Below, piece by piece: positions 8,929 through 18,657 of a DNA stretch of 64,000 nt. Source of the DNA: Algoriphagus sp. PAP.12 (lineage in GTDB: Bacteria; Bacteroidota; Bacteroidia; Cytophagales; Cyclobacteriaceae). Numbering within the stretch: the first letter of the stretch is position 1; each line of letters begins with the position of its first letter. The notes below the pieces were generated by a model. That model worked only from the letters and a program-made list of their open reading frames with translations. It did not search any database and was not told where the DNA came from. A program made the position numbers and the translations under genes. The DNA lies in assembly GCF_026652115.1 (NCBI RefSeq), contig NZ_JAPPSQ010000021.1, forward strand, positions 1 to 64,000. Reading direction: 5' to 3'.

Positions 8929-9180
8929 TTAGGTTGTGTTTTTTGCTTGCAGGTAACACTTGTATAAACCCAAGTCCTGACTCCCTATTGCGTTTATATC
9001 TGAAATATCCACAATACATTTTGCAGTTTTGGAATTCCTAAAATCGGAACCATTAGGATGTTTCTTTCCTATTTTGGTGACACAGGCTGTCTGCCCCTCT
9101 ACTTCCGATGTAGGTGTCATCAGAGAAAAGGAAATCAACAAAAAAGTCAAAAAGTAAAAGCTTTGGAAAGCTCTTTTCAT
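8929..9180 (-). CDS. Small secreted protein, unknown function
   Basis: 83 residues. The N terminus is a clear signal peptide: MKR, then a hydrophobic stretch to about residue 21, with possible cleavage after EVEGQ. The mature part, ACVTKIGKKHPNGSDF and on to LYKCYLQAKNTT, is reminiscent of small Bacteroidota proteins of the pattern VTKTGKKYH with paired cysteines near a GYxPC end. The expected His/Cys pattern looks degraded at the C terminus. The stop codon abuts the ATG of the TrlF gene with no spacer, so the two may be co-transcribed or this may be an older gene clipped when the island arrived. No function can be assigned. Confidence 0.5.
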   Translation of the reverse strand: MKRAFQSFYFLTFLLISFSLMTPTSEVEGQTACVTKIGKKHPNGSDFRNSKTAKCIVDISDINAIGSQDLGLYKCYLQAKNTT

Positions 9181-9641
9181 CAGGTAATGGGCTTATTAAA
9201 TTCTCTAGAGAATTGATACCCTTAAAGAAAAGGGATTTTGAGGATAAAAAAATACCATGTAATGGGTATTTTCTGCCTAAAAAGTGAAAAAACAGGGAAA
9301 CTAATTTCTAATTCCCCACTTAAAAGCTCAATTCTCTAATCCCTTAATCACTAGAATTGTTATAAACTCCCTTAGAATTGAAGCCCTTCCCTCCTTCCAC
9401 CAATCCCTGGTATTGAATATTTAGCTTCTATATTTCTAATTCCATAACCATCTTAATTTTAGTTTTCCTGATCAACTCGCATTTTGATTTGATCACATGT
9501 CTTTTTTGAAATGGATTTGAGGATCTTAATGTCTGTCTATTCCAGAAGTTTTAATAGGTTTTAAGTCTTTTAAAACCCTGTATAATTCCCTCGAAACGAG
9601 GGGTACAAATGCAGCGAATAGAACGAAATGCTACCCTATAT
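9181..9641. other. Intergenic, no gene seen
   Basis: A/T-rich spacer of about 460 bases between the defence island and the SusCD-type operon. It contains a weak inverted repeat, GGTTTTA...TTAAAACC (9557-9578), and a short one, CCCTCGaaaCGAGGG (9588-9602), just beyond the stop codon of the DUF1501 gene. Neither is followed by a convincing U tract on the minus strand. No coding signal was found. Confidence 0.5.
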
Positions 9642-11069
9642 CTATGATTTTAATAAATCGAACTCAACCTTTCCATGTCCATCAGGGGTGGTATAGAATG
9701 GTCTTTGTTCAATCTCATAATTGGTTTCTGGATCAATACCGAGTGCATGGTAGACTGTTTGGTGTATCCTATCTATTTTGATAGGTTTTTCAATACTTTT
9801 ACAAGGTCTTTCATCAGCCGTTTTACCGTATACATAACCTGATTTTATTCCTCCTCCGAACATGAGCATGGAGCAGCCATCTGTAAAATGCCTGTGCATC
9901 CCGTAATTCTTTAAGTCATCAATTTTATCAGGCACTTCAACCTGATCCTTCACTTTTAATCCAGGCCGCCCCTCAGTCAACATGTCTCGACTGAATTCAC
10001 TGGCAACAATAACCAAAGTCCTATCCAATTTACCGCTTTGGTCCAGATCCTTGATCAATTGAGCAATTGGGGAATCAATCAATTTCTTCATGTCTTTAAG
10101 CCTGGTATGGCCATTGTCATGTGTATCCCAGCCCATAAATGGCTCATATTCAGATGTCACTGTGATATACCTGGCTCCTTGATTCACCAACCTTTTTGCA
10201 AGTAAGCATCCAAGCCCAAATTTACCTGTGTTGTATTTATCATAACTTTCTTTCGGCTCCAGGCTTAAGTCGAATGCTTTGGCTTCCGGTGAGTTCAATA
10301 AAATATAAGCTTGTTCCATGGATCGTTTGAGAGATTCTTTTTGATAATCAGATCCAAATTCTCCCATGGAACTTGCCGATATCAGGTCATGATAAAGTCT
10401 ATTTCTTGACTCAAAACGCTTCGTGGACATCCCAATAGGTGGACGAACACTGTCCAGCCCTGCAGAAGGATCAGGAATCAAAAAAGGGCCATGTTCTGAG
10501 CCAAGAAAACCAGCACTGTGAAAAGCTTTGAGTTCTTCCCCTTCTCCCACTGAAAAGCGTTGACCGATATTGATAAAAGAAGGAATAACAGGATTCAATG
10601 GTCCCAGTTCTTTTGAAATCCAGGAACCCAAATGCGGCACAACCACAGACTGTGGGGGTTCATAACAGGTATGAAAATGATATTGATGGCGGGTATGAAG
10701 GATATGTCCCAAATCCGCAGCAACATAAGATCTGATCAAAGTTCCTTTATCCATAACCCCTGCGATGGATTCCAGACCTTCTGAAAAATGCACTCCATCC
10801 AATGCTGTAGGGATAGAGGGAAAAGTACTGAGAACTTCTTTCGACTCCATTCCTTTTCGAAAAGGTGTGTATTTTTTTGGATCAAATGTCTCAGTATGAG
10901 CCATTCCTCCTGCCATAAATAATAATATTACTGAATCCGCAGTGGAAGGGATTTTGCCTCTTTCGCAGGAAGTCAGGAGTCCTGCCAAAGGTGCTCCCAT
11001 TCCCATCGTCGCCATCGCTGCCGCACTGGTTTTTTTAATAAATTCTCTTCTATTAAGTACTGTATTCAT
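9642..11069 (-). CDS. DUF1501 protein, Tat-exported lipoprotein-like
   Basis: 475 residues. The N terminus has a twin-arginine motif (RREFIKK), a hydrophobic Ala-rich core, and LLTSC at about residues 31-35, which suggests a Tat-exported protein with a lipobox. The body shows DUF1501 (sulfatase/alkaline phosphatase-like) features: ILLFMAGGMAHTETFDPK, LRHxxH-like HTRHQYHFH, and SEYEPFMGWDTHDNGHTRLK with HRHFTDG near the end, which can supply metal ligands. DUF1501 proteins of Bacteroidota and Planctomycetota are encoded beside DUF1549/DUF1553 cytochrome proteins, as here. The substrate is unknown; a periplasmic hydrolase acting on a polymer taken up by the SusCD pair is a reasonable guess. Confidence 0.88.
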   Translation of the reverse strand: MNTVLNRREFIKKTSAAAMATMGMGAPLAGLLTSCERGKIPSTADSVILLFMAGGMAHTETFDPKKYTPFRKGMESKEVLSTFPSIPTALDGVHFSEGLESIAGVMDKGTLIRSYVAADLGHILHTRHQYHFHTCYEPPQSVVVPHLGSWISKELGPLNPVIPSFINIGQRFSVGEGEELKAFHSAGFLGSEHGPFLIPDPSAGLDSVRPPIGMSTKRFESRNRLYHDLISASSMGEFGSDYQKESLKRSMEQAYILLNSPEAKAFDLSLEPKESYDKYNTGKFGLGCLLAKRLVNQGARYITVTSEYEPFMGWDTHDNGHTRLKDMKKLIDSPIAQLIKDLDQSGKLDRTLVIVASEFSRDMLTEGRPGLKVKDQVEVPDKIDDLKNYGMHRHFTDGCSMLMFGGGIKSGYVYGKTADERPCKSIEKPIKIDRIHQTVYHALGIDPETNYEIEQRPFYTTPDGHGKVEFDLLKS

Positions 11070-11166
11070 CGCTATTCTTAATTCTTATTCTCCTAGATTT
11101 TTATAAAGATTTTAGTCTGGAGGCAGTATTTTCTTAACCCATTGAAATAAGACCTCCAGCCCACCA

Positions 11167-13542
11167 TTATTCTATTACCTGAAACTCAGGCAATAGAATC
11201 ACTGCCCAAAAAAGATCTTGGATTTGGGCAGCATTGGGTTTTTCGCCCAAAGCTTTTAATGCAATTGCCAGTTCTTGCTCATTTGGACTTCGATTTAAGG
11301 CTTCTAAGTAAAGCTCTCGTGTAATCTGTTCAGGAGTAAGTACCTCATTGAGCCACTTTTCTGATCCTTTTTGCAAAACTGTGTTTAAACGCTCTCCATT
11401 TGTCAGTTCCAATGCCTGCAATAAACTACCCTGGGTGTCCCTGCTCGTAGAAACTATCTCCCGATTAGGTCTACCCAATGCAGTCAGGAAAGGATTATTG
11501 GCTACCAGCGATGCTCTGGCAAAAGTCGGAACTGATACCTCAGGACTCTTTAATTCATAAGGATCATATTTTACTTCCTCCTCAGAAAAGAGAGGAAAAA
11601 TAATCTCGCTGACTGCATCGGAAAATTGTTCAGCAGTTAGACGCTTTTGGACCATTCCTTCAAATTGGTAATCGTCTGCCAGTACCTCATCAGCGCTGGC
11701 ATACCCTATAGATTGGGATTGATAGATTTTGGAGCTTGCTATCTGAAAGATCAAATCTTTTAGATCATAGCCATTTTCAACAAAATTGAATGCCAGCCAA
11801 TCCAACAGGTCCTGACTCCATGGCTCATTGTCCATTTCATCAACGGGTTCAACAATTCCCCTTCCCATCATTTGCTTCCATACTCTGTTGACGATTGTTC
11901 GATACATCCTTCCATTTGCCGGTTGGACAAGTTGGTTGGCCAGTTGACGCAGCTTTTCAGCTTTGCTGCCAGTGCTATCTATACTTCCCAACTCCTCCCA
12001 CAGAATTTCGGTTTTCGCCATTTTCCCTGTTGGGACCTCACATCTGCTGATTTCCAATGTGGAATCTGCAAAAATATTAGCGAAGGCATACGCTTCATCC
12101 AACTTCCAATCTGAGATAAAGCTATCATGGCAGGATGCACATTTGAGATTCAAGCCCAAAATCACCTGACCTACGTTTTGGGCAGCCTGCATTTCAGTTC
12201 GCTGACTGGCATTGACTGTCCCTCTCCATTTGATCCCTTCAATAAAACCTTTGGATTTTTCTGTGGGATTAAGCAATTCTTTGACAAATTGATTGTATGG
12301 CTTATTATCACGCAGAGAAGTGTATAACCAATCACTGATTGCAAAGCGACCATTCGTAATATAGCCTGTCCCTGTATAATCATTTCTGAGTGCATCATTC
12401 CAGAAACTGAGCCAATGAGTGGCGTAGTCATCGGATCTATTCAACAACTTTTGCAACCAAATTTCTCTTTTCTGAGGATTAGGATCGTTTTCGAATTCCT
12501 CTAATTCTTTAGGACTTGGAAGCAACCCATTCACATCCAGATAGATTCTTTTGAGATAGGTTTTATCATCCACTACAGTTTTCCAATCCAACTTATTTTT
12601 CTGAAAATATTCGTTTACCCAAAGATCTATGGGGTTTTTCATTTCAGAATTGCCAGGAGGTAACGAAGGGTTTCTTGGAGCAAGTTCGGCAACACGAAAA
12701 ACTGATTGCTGAGCGGCTCCATCCGGCCAAGGAGCACCTTTTTCAACCCATAATGCAATCAATTCACGCTCTTCTGCATTTAATAATTTCCCTTTTGACG
12801 GCATCACATCATCATGATTTTTATTCAGGTTGATGCGACGAACCAGATCGCTTTCCTCCGGTTTTCCAGGAATCAGGATTTGACCACTTTCTCCCCCTTG
12901 GAACACAAACTCTTTTTCATCCAGTCGTAAGTCTCCTTCGATTTTTGCCCCACTATGGCATTTATAACAGTTGTGAGCCAAAACCATCCTCACTTCACCA
13001 ATAAGTTTCATCTCCTTTTCAGGAGTCAATTCTTCCTGATACGTTGCCAGGTTTATAGGTGTGCTTTCAATTGAGTTTTCATCTTTGGACTGGGGCAAAA
13101 CTTCAGTGAGAAAATTCTCCCCATGAGTTAGGGCTCCTCCAAAATGACCTGCCAAGGAAACACCTATGGCTGTAATAAAGAGTGTTAACCTGAATCCTTT
13201 TATTTGAAAAGCTTTCAATTCCCTTTTACCAAAAGGTAGAAAAGCCAGGAGTATTACACTTAAAACGGCGGTGCTTATGCCTATCCATTTATGAAGTTCC
13301 AGAATTTCTCCACTTGTCCCTTCATTGGAAGCCAATAGCCAACCCATTGGTGCAGCAAGCAATGCGCTTACCGCCCCAATGGCCGCCAACATAAAAATTC
13401 CAGGCCTGATTTTGGAGTTGAACCTCCCAAAGGTAAAGAGTTCCAATACTGCTGCCACCACAATTAAAGCAATCGGGAAATGGACGATCAACGGATGCAA
13501 TCGCCCAACTAATTCCCAAAGCCAAAATCCACTTTCTTGCAT
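11167..13542 (-). CDS. Planctomycete-type cytochrome protein: DUF2231 + PSCyt1 + DUF1549 + DUF1553
   Basis: About 791 residues from the preferred ATG near 13542 (an ATG at 13575 would add 11). Residues 10-150 contain four hydrophobic segments of DUF2231 type, beginning LHPLIVHFPIALIVVA. A c-type heme motif CYKCH follows at about residue 189 with MPSKGKL downstream as a possible Met ligand (PSCyt1). DUF1549 begins at about 305 and contains a second CxxCH, CASCH, near 469. DUF1553 forms the C terminus with RTIVNRVWKQMMGRGIVEPVDEMDN. The protein is thus inner-membrane anchored with a periplasmic diheme region. It is always paired with DUF1501; the enzyme activity is not established. Confidence 0.88.
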   Translation of the reverse strand: MQESGFWLWELVGRLHPLIVHFPIALIVVAAVLELFTFGRFNSKIRPGIFMLAAIGAVSALLAAPMGWLLASNEGTSGEILELHKWIGISTAVLSVILLAFLPFGKRELKAFQIKGFRLTLFITAIGVSLAGHFGGALTHGENFLTEVLPQSKDENSIESTPINLATYQEELTPEKEMKLIGEVRMVLAHNCYKCHSGAKIEGDLRLDEKEFVFQGGESGQILIPGKPEESDLVRRINLNKNHDDVMPSKGKLLNAEERELIALWVEKGAPWPDGAAQQSVFRVAELAPRNPSLPPGNSEMKNPIDLWVNEYFQKNKLDWKTVVDDKTYLKRIYLDVNGLLPSPKELEEFENDPNPQKREIWLQKLLNRSDDYATHWLSFWNDALRNDYTGTGYITNGRFAISDWLYTSLRDNKPYNQFVKELLNPTEKSKGFIEGIKWRGTVNASQRTEMQAAQNVGQVILGLNLKCASCHDSFISDWKLDEAYAFANIFADSTLEISRCEVPTGKMAKTEILWEELGSIDSTGSKAEKLRQLANQLVQPANGRMYRTIVNRVWKQMMGRGIVEPVDEMDNEPWSQDLLDWLAFNFVENGYDLKDLIFQIASSKIYQSQSIGYASADEVLADDYQFEGMVQKRLTAEQFSDAVSEIIFPLFSEEEVKYDPYELKSPEVSVPTFARASLVANNPFLTALGRPNREIVSTSRDTQGSLLQALELTNGERLNTVLQKGSEKWLNEVLTPEQITRELYLEALNRSPNEQELAIALKALGEKPNAAQIQDLFWAVILLPEFQVIE

Positions 13543-13668
13543 TCTTACTATTATTTCACAACATGAGAATGTCACCTAGTTGGTTTTCTTCCCTGTTTTA
13601 TTTTCAACTTGTTTTAATAAATAGTGATTTTACTTGGCTACCTGACTAACCCCTTCAGGATATTAAAT

Positions 13669-15171
13669 TCAATACCCTGGGTTTTGTCTGATTTTAGGAT
13701 TTATTCTGATCTGATCTGCAGGAATAGGGAATAGCAATTGATATTCCTCAATCTGGTAGTCACCGTTTGAAAACGGAATGCCTCCTCTATCTGTAGTCGG
13801 ACTTTCAATTTCAGCCTTTCCATGTTTCAACAGTAGGTCGATCAATTCGGAATTAGAATGAGTCCTTTTCAGGTCAAACCAGCGATGGTTTTCAAACGCA
13901 AGTTCAATCCTTCTTTCTTTCAAAATGGCCTTTCTCAAGTCCTCTTTTCCAAGGCCAGAGATGGGGTCAAGCCCTGCCCTTTGCCGGACCATATTCAAGT
14001 ATCCATAAGCTTCGCTGGTAGGTCCATTGACTTCATTGATGTTTTCTGCAAGCATCAGTAATACATCTGCATATCTAAACACTGGCCAATTATCATCTGT
14101 GGCCCCTCTTACGGTATGCTCATGATTGTATTTATTGATATAAGGCACGGATACCCAATCCCCAGATTGATCAATATATCCTTCTTTCAATGAGGGATCT
14201 TTTCTTTTATCACCCTCCTCATAAAGTGCAATGATTTCCTTTGTCGGGATATTCCAACCCCCACCATCTTGCCCTGGGAAATTGATGACTGATCCATTTG
14301 AGGACCTTGGAGCAAAGGTGTAGATAAATGAGCTATTCACCCCACCGGTATTGAGTCCCAGATACTGGATCTCCCAAATAGACTCACTGTTGTTTTTATT
14401 ACTGGTAAGATAGAAATCCCCATAATTGTCCAATAGGGTATATCCAAGTGGAAGTATTTTATTCAGAGTGGCTAATGATTCGGAATATTGCTTGAGTGTA
14501 AGTTGAACTTTTGCCAATAAGGTTAATCCTGCACCCAAAGTGGCTTTTCCTGTTTGATCAGCCGGATAGCTTTCTGGGAGTTTTGCAATAGCCTCCTCCA
14601 AGTCCATCAAGATAAATTGATATACCTCATTTTCCGGGACCCTTGAAGCAAGAAAAGCTTCTTCCGGGTTTTGAATAGGTGCATCAATTACAATTACATC
14701 CCCAAAAAAACGAACCAGATCAAAATAAATGTAAGCACGTATAAATTTGACCTGTCCTATTGCCTGATCCTTAACCTGTTGGTTGACCTCTGAACTGGCC
14801 AATTTGTCCAAAAGGGTGTTGATATTGGCAATTATGTAATAGGAATTATTGTAAAGGGAAGAAATATTGCCGGTACCCGCATTGTATTGCCAATACTCCA
14901 AAGCTTCCAAAGAAGGCCCCTGTCCCCTGTCTCCTACATTAAACTGCAGGGTTGTATTGTCACTGATGTATTCTGTAAACTGCCATTGATTATTGAAATA
15001 ATCCTGTAATAAGGCATACACCCCATTCACAGCCTGATCAATCTCTGCCTCATCTTTGTAAAAGGTATCGACTACCAGCACAGTCGGGTCAGTCTTATCC
15101 AAAAACCCCTCACAAGAGGACATCATTAAAACTGGGACAATTACGTATATTATTTTTTTAATAAGTTTCAT
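13669..15171 (-). CDS. SusD/RagB-type outer-membrane nutrient-binding lipoprotein
   Basis: About 500 residues from the ATG at 15171, chosen because it opens with a lipoprotein signal, MKLIKKIIYVIVPVLMMSSC, with the lipobox Cys at residue 20; a longer frame reaching 15249 overlaps the SusC gene. The TPR-like SusD core follows (RAYIYFDLVRFFGDVIV, near residue 150) and the C-terminal RagB/SusD domain (FRYADVLLMLAENINE, AILKERRIELAFENHRWFDLKR). SusD proteins cap the SusC barrel and bind glycans or other ligands outside the cell. It is encoded 10 bases after the SusC stop. Ligand unknown: no glycoside hydrolase lies in this operon. Confidence 0.95.
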   Translation of the reverse strand: MKLIKKIIYVIVPVLMMSSCEGFLDKTDPTVLVVDTFYKDEAEIDQAVNGVYALLQDYFNNQWQFTEYISDNTTLQFNVGDRGQGPSLEALEYWQYNAGTGNISSLYNNSYYIIANINTLLDKLASSEVNQQVKDQAIGQVKFIRAYIYFDLVRFFGDVIVIDAPIQNPEEAFLASRVPENEVYQFILMDLEEAIAKLPESYPADQTGKATLGAGLTLLAKVQLTLKQYSESLATLNKILPLGYTLLDNYGDFYLTSNKNNSESIWEIQYLGLNTGGVNSSFIYTFAPRSSNGSVINFPGQDGGGWNIPTKEIIALYEEGDKRKDPSLKEGYIDQSGDWVSVPYINKYNHEHTVRGATDDNWPVFRYADVLLMLAENINEVNGPTSEAYGYLNMVRQRAGLDPISGLGKEDLRKAILKERRIELAFENHRWFDLKRTHSNSELIDLLLKHGKAEIESPTTDRGGIPFSNGDYQIEEYQLLFPIPADQIRINPKIRQNPGY

Positions 15172-15181
15172 GGCTCTGGGT

Positions 15182-18100
15182 TTAAAAATTGATACTTCCA
15201 CCAATGGTAAATACTCTAGGGACTGGATAAGCTTCATCATCCACTCCAAGGTTTACTCCCCCACGGGTATTCACATCAGGGTTTGATCCTGGGTATTTAC
15301 TGAACAGAAACACATTTTCTCCACTCAGGAATACTCTAGGTTTATAATTTTTCAGAGAGAAAGTATAGCCCAATGTAATATTACGCAGCCACACATGGGA
15401 GGCATCGTAGACATACCTAGAGTTGGATTCCCTTTCCCATTTCCAGGTATTGGAAGTTGCTCCAGTTCCGTCTCCAGGGTTTTCAGCAGATCTCCATCGG
15501 TCATTTCCTGATTGAAGTATATTGAATACCCCATCCATATTCATCGTGGTGGATTCAATCACCCGGAAAACATCATAATCAAACGCACCGGTAAACAATA
15601 CATTGAAATCAAAGTTGGAAACATCTCCTCCTAGAGTCCATCCCAGGATCATTTTGGGATGGGGATTTCCTATCTCTACCATATCTTGGGTATCATAAGA
15701 AATTACTCCATCTCCATTGGCATCTACATATTTGTAAACCCCTGGTATAGCACCATCTTGGGTAGGCCAGTTTGCAATCTCATCTTCAGTATTAAAAATC
15801 CCTACTTTTTGAAAGCCGTAAAGCATTCCCATAGGTCTGCCAGGTTTTGAGACATTGTAGGTGTCATAAAATCCACCGGTCCAAATCGCATCATTTTCAC
15901 CTCTGATTTCCAATACTTCATTCCTATTGAAAGTGAAGTTTAGATTACTTCTAACTTTAACCTTGTTGATATTTGTCTGAAAATCAAAGGCTAGCTCCAA
16001 TCCCTTGTTCTGGACTTTCCCCACATTATCAAGCGATTGGGTAAACCCTGAGATCGAAGGCATTTCCACTGACAATAACATATTGTCTGTTAGTCTTTTG
16101 TAGTATTCTGCCGTAACGACAAGTCGGTTGTCGAATAATGCGAGGTCCAACCCAATGTCCAATTGCTGACTTTGTTCCCAACCTAAGTTGCTGTTTCCAA
16201 AGTTTGAAAGGACCTGTCCATTAACCAGCCCCCCATTTAGGACATAGTTGGAAATTCTCAAGTTCGAATAACTTGAATAATTTCCGATTGCATTGTTTCC
16301 TGTGATCCCAAAACTCCCTCTTAACTTAAGATCAGTGATCCATTCGGTCTTGGGGAAAAATTCTTCCTCATAGATTCTCCATCCTAATGAAGCAGCCGGG
16401 AAATTCCCGTACTTATTGTTTGCTCCAAAACGTGAACTACCTTCCCGTCTCATGGATGCAGAAACCAAATATTTATCTCTATAGGAATAATTTGCCCGAA
16501 CAAAATAGGCTAATAAGCTCCATCCATATTCGCCGGAATTAGTGGTTTGGACTGATGCAGCACTAAGATATCTATTGACATCATTCGGAAAAGTATTCCC
16601 ATTCCCCTGGAGAAAAGTGGTGTTTTCTTCCTGAGCAGAGAAACCCAGCAATCCTTCCACTCGATGTAGATCAAAGTTTTTGGTGTAGGTCAAGAGTTGA
16701 TCCGCCGAAATATTGTAGGTATTGAAGGTGGACTGGCCCAGGGTAGCTACTCTTGGAGGAGGTTGATTAAATCCTGTCCCAGCTAAAGTGGAAGGCCTGA
16801 ATTCCTTTTGTTCACTGCTGTTATAAATAGCGTTTACCGAACTTCTGAATTTAAAATCCTTTAAAAATGAAAGTTCAACAAATCCATTCCCCAAGATATT
16901 GTTGGCTAATCTGGTTCGGGTCATTTCATTCAATTCCTGAACGATGTTCGCTGTTCCGAATACTCCATTGGTACCACCAATATACGTATTATAGCTTCCA
17001 TCTTCATTGTAAACTGGATACCGTGGATCAGCCCAAAGAGATCGTCCAATGACAGCTCCTCTCCCATTCGTTGGAGCATAATTTTCCCTTACATGTGCAG
17101 CAGATATATTCCAACCAATGGCCAAAAAGTCGTTGACTTTTCCTTCCACGTTTACCCTTGCATTGAAACGCTTATAGTCTGTATTGATAACCGCACCTTC
17201 CTGATTAAAAAATCCCAAAGAAGCAATTGTCTTCAATGAACCTTTTCCTGCGGTTAATGTCCCGTTTACATTTGTATAACTCGCATTCTGATTCATTATC
17301 TCCTCAAACCAATCGGTGTTGACCGTGGTTTCCTCAGGATATCTGAACTCCAGTGGGATTTCTTCTAGAGCAGGTTCACGGTTCTCAAAATATCTGATTT
17401 TGTCTACGAAACTTTCATGTTTGAAATAGGCAAATTCCTTTCCGCTCATCATTTTGGTCCTTCTTGAATCTGGGACGTTGGTAATTCCCTGATTGACAAA
17501 AAGCTGGAAATTCAAAACATCTGATTGAGCTGATTTAGTGGTGATCAAAACCACTCCATTTGAACCTCGCGCTCCGTAAATAGCTGTTGAAGCAGCATCT
17601 TTTAGAACTGTAATGCTTTCAATATCTGCTGGGTTTACAATATTTCCAATTGAGGTTCCAATTGGGAAACCATCAACCACATACAGCGGCTCACTACCCG
17701 CACCCATGGACCCAATCCCTCGGATGGTCACCTTCATATCCTGTCCGGGTGTTCCTGATTGTTGCTGGACCTGAACACCAGCGGCCTGTCCTTGCAATAA
17801 CCGGGAAGCATTAGTGGTTGGTATTTCACCAACAGATTCCATATTTATCACCGATACAGCTGAGGTGATATCAGCTTTCCTTTGGGAACCATATCCTACA
17901 ACAACAACTTCTTCAAGGGCTTGCTCATCTTCCAGCATAGTGACATTAATTACCTGCTGATTACCTACTGCAATTTTTTGTTGTTTAAACCCTATAAAGG
18001 AAAAAATCAATACATCTTCAGGATTGGCTGTTATGGAATACTTTCCGTCCTCATCAGATACTGTTCCCGTAGTCGAACCTTCAACGATGACTGTTACTCC

Positions 18101-18511
18101 AGGAAGAGCCTGTTCAAGGTGATCCCTAATTTCCCCTGTCACGGAAATTCGATCAAATTCTCCTTCTCCATTTAGTGGAAATCCACCGTTGGCAGGCCTC
18201 ATTGAGATATTTCTGTTGACCTGTTGAAAATTCAGGCCAGTTTGGAATCCGATTTCTTTCAACAAGGCTTCCACAGAAATATTGGAATGAATCGCGGTTA
18301 CTTTTTTTTGAAGGAATTTATCATTCTCTTGAATAGTAAATTGAAATTCCGTTTGCTTTTCTATTTCCTGAAGTGCCTGAATGAGCCGTTTCCCTTTAAA
18401 GGAAACATTCACATAAACTTCGTCGATTTTTTGGGCTTTTATTGAGTGGGCTAAAACCGTATTCAATAGTAGCATCTGAAACAAAAAACCATAGAGGGTA
18501 AATTTTGTCAT
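15182..18511 (-). CDS. SusC/RagA-family TonB-linked outer-membrane transporter with STN domain
   Basis: About 1109 residues from the ATG at 18511 (MTKFTLYGFLFQMLLLN signal peptide); an ATG at 18544 would add 11. Residues 35-110 are a Secretin/TonB short N-terminal (STN) domain, the module that contacts FecR anti-sigma factors. A carboxypeptidase-regulatory-like beta domain (VTVIVEGSTTGTVSDEDGKYSI) and the TonB box region (EEVVVVGYGSQRKADITSAVS) come next, then the plug (GVQVQQQSGTPGQDMKVTIRGIGS) and a 22-strand barrel. With SusD it forms a pedal-bin importer powered by TonB. The STN domain and the upstream FecR/ECF pair imply cell-surface signalling that induces the locus by its own substrate. 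Confidence 0.95.
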   Translation of the reverse strand: MTKFTLYGFLFQMLLLNTVLAHSIKAQKIDEVYVNVSFKGKRLIQALQEIEKQTEFQFTIQENDKFLQKKVTAIHSNISVEALLKEIGFQTGLNFQQVNRNISMRPANGGFPLNGEGEFDRISVTGEIRDHLEQALPGVTVIVEGSTTGTVSDEDGKYSITANPEDVLIFSFIGFKQQKIAVGNQQVINVTMLEDEQALEEVVVVGYGSQRKADITSAVSVINMESVGEIPTTNASRLLQGQAAGVQVQQQSGTPGQDMKVTIRGIGSMGAGSEPLYVVDGFPIGTSIGNIVNPADIESITVLKDAASTAIYGARGSNGVVLITTKSAQSDVLNFQLFVNQGITNVPDSRRTKMMSGKEFAYFKHESFVDKIRYFENREPALEEIPLEFRYPEETTVNTDWFEEIMNQNASYTNVNGTLTAGKGSLKTIASLGFFNQEGAVINTDYKRFNARVNVEGKVNDFLAIGWNISAAHVRENYAPTNGRGAVIGRSLWADPRYPVYNEDGSYNTYIGGTNGVFGTANIVQELNEMTRTRLANNILGNGFVELSFLKDFKFRSSVNAIYNSSEQKEFRPSTLAGTGFNQPPPRVATLGQSTFNTYNISADQLLTYTKNFDLHRVEGLLGFSAQEENTTFLQGNGNTFPNDVNRYLSAASVQTTNSGEYGWSLLAYFVRANYSYRDKYLVSASMRREGSSRFGANNKYGNFPAASLGWRIYEEEFFPKTEWITDLKLRGSFGITGNNAIGNYSSYSNLRISNYVLNGGLVNGQVLSNFGNSNLGWEQSQQLDIGLDLALFDNRLVVTAEYYKRLTDNMLLSVEMPSISGFTQSLDNVGKVQNKGLELAFDFQTNINKVKVRSNLNFTFNRNEVLEIRGENDAIWTGGFYDTYNVSKPGRPMGMLYGFQKVGIFNTEDEIANWPTQDGAIPGVYKYVDANGDGVISYDTQDMVEIGNPHPKMILGWTLGGDVSNFDFNVLFTGAFDYDVFRVIESTTMNMDGVFNILQSGNDRWRSAENPGDGTGATSNTWKWERESNSRYVYDASHVWLRNITLGYTFSLKNYKPRVFLSGENVFLFSKYPGSNPDVNTRGGVNLGVDDEAYPVPRVFTIGGSINF

Positions 18512-18622
18512 TTTCAGAATTAGCAGTATAGGTTTATTTATCATAATTTTGGGTTATAAAGTACTGAGCTGTATTTTAGAGGTTTATGTAAATTGTCTGC
18601 AAACAATTCATTAAACCGTTCA

Positions 18623-18650
18623 GAATCAATGGACTGCAATCCATTGGTTC
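18623..18650. other. Hairpin between anti-sigma and SusC genes
   Basis: Arms 18623-18633 and 18640-18650 pair over 11 bases (one G-T) around a 6-base loop, eight bases beyond the FecR stop codon. On the plus strand it is followed by a run of T (18652-18658), but the genes here lie on the minus strand, where the run becomes A before the stem. It may be a processing or attenuation site between fecR and susC, or a terminator for antisense transcription. Confidence 0.45.
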
Positions 18651-18657
18651 TGTTTTT

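Noticed and set aside
12171..12431. 86-codon frame on the minus strand inside the DUF1549 gene
   Set aside because: It is an out-of-frame shadow of the large gene; no independent start signal.
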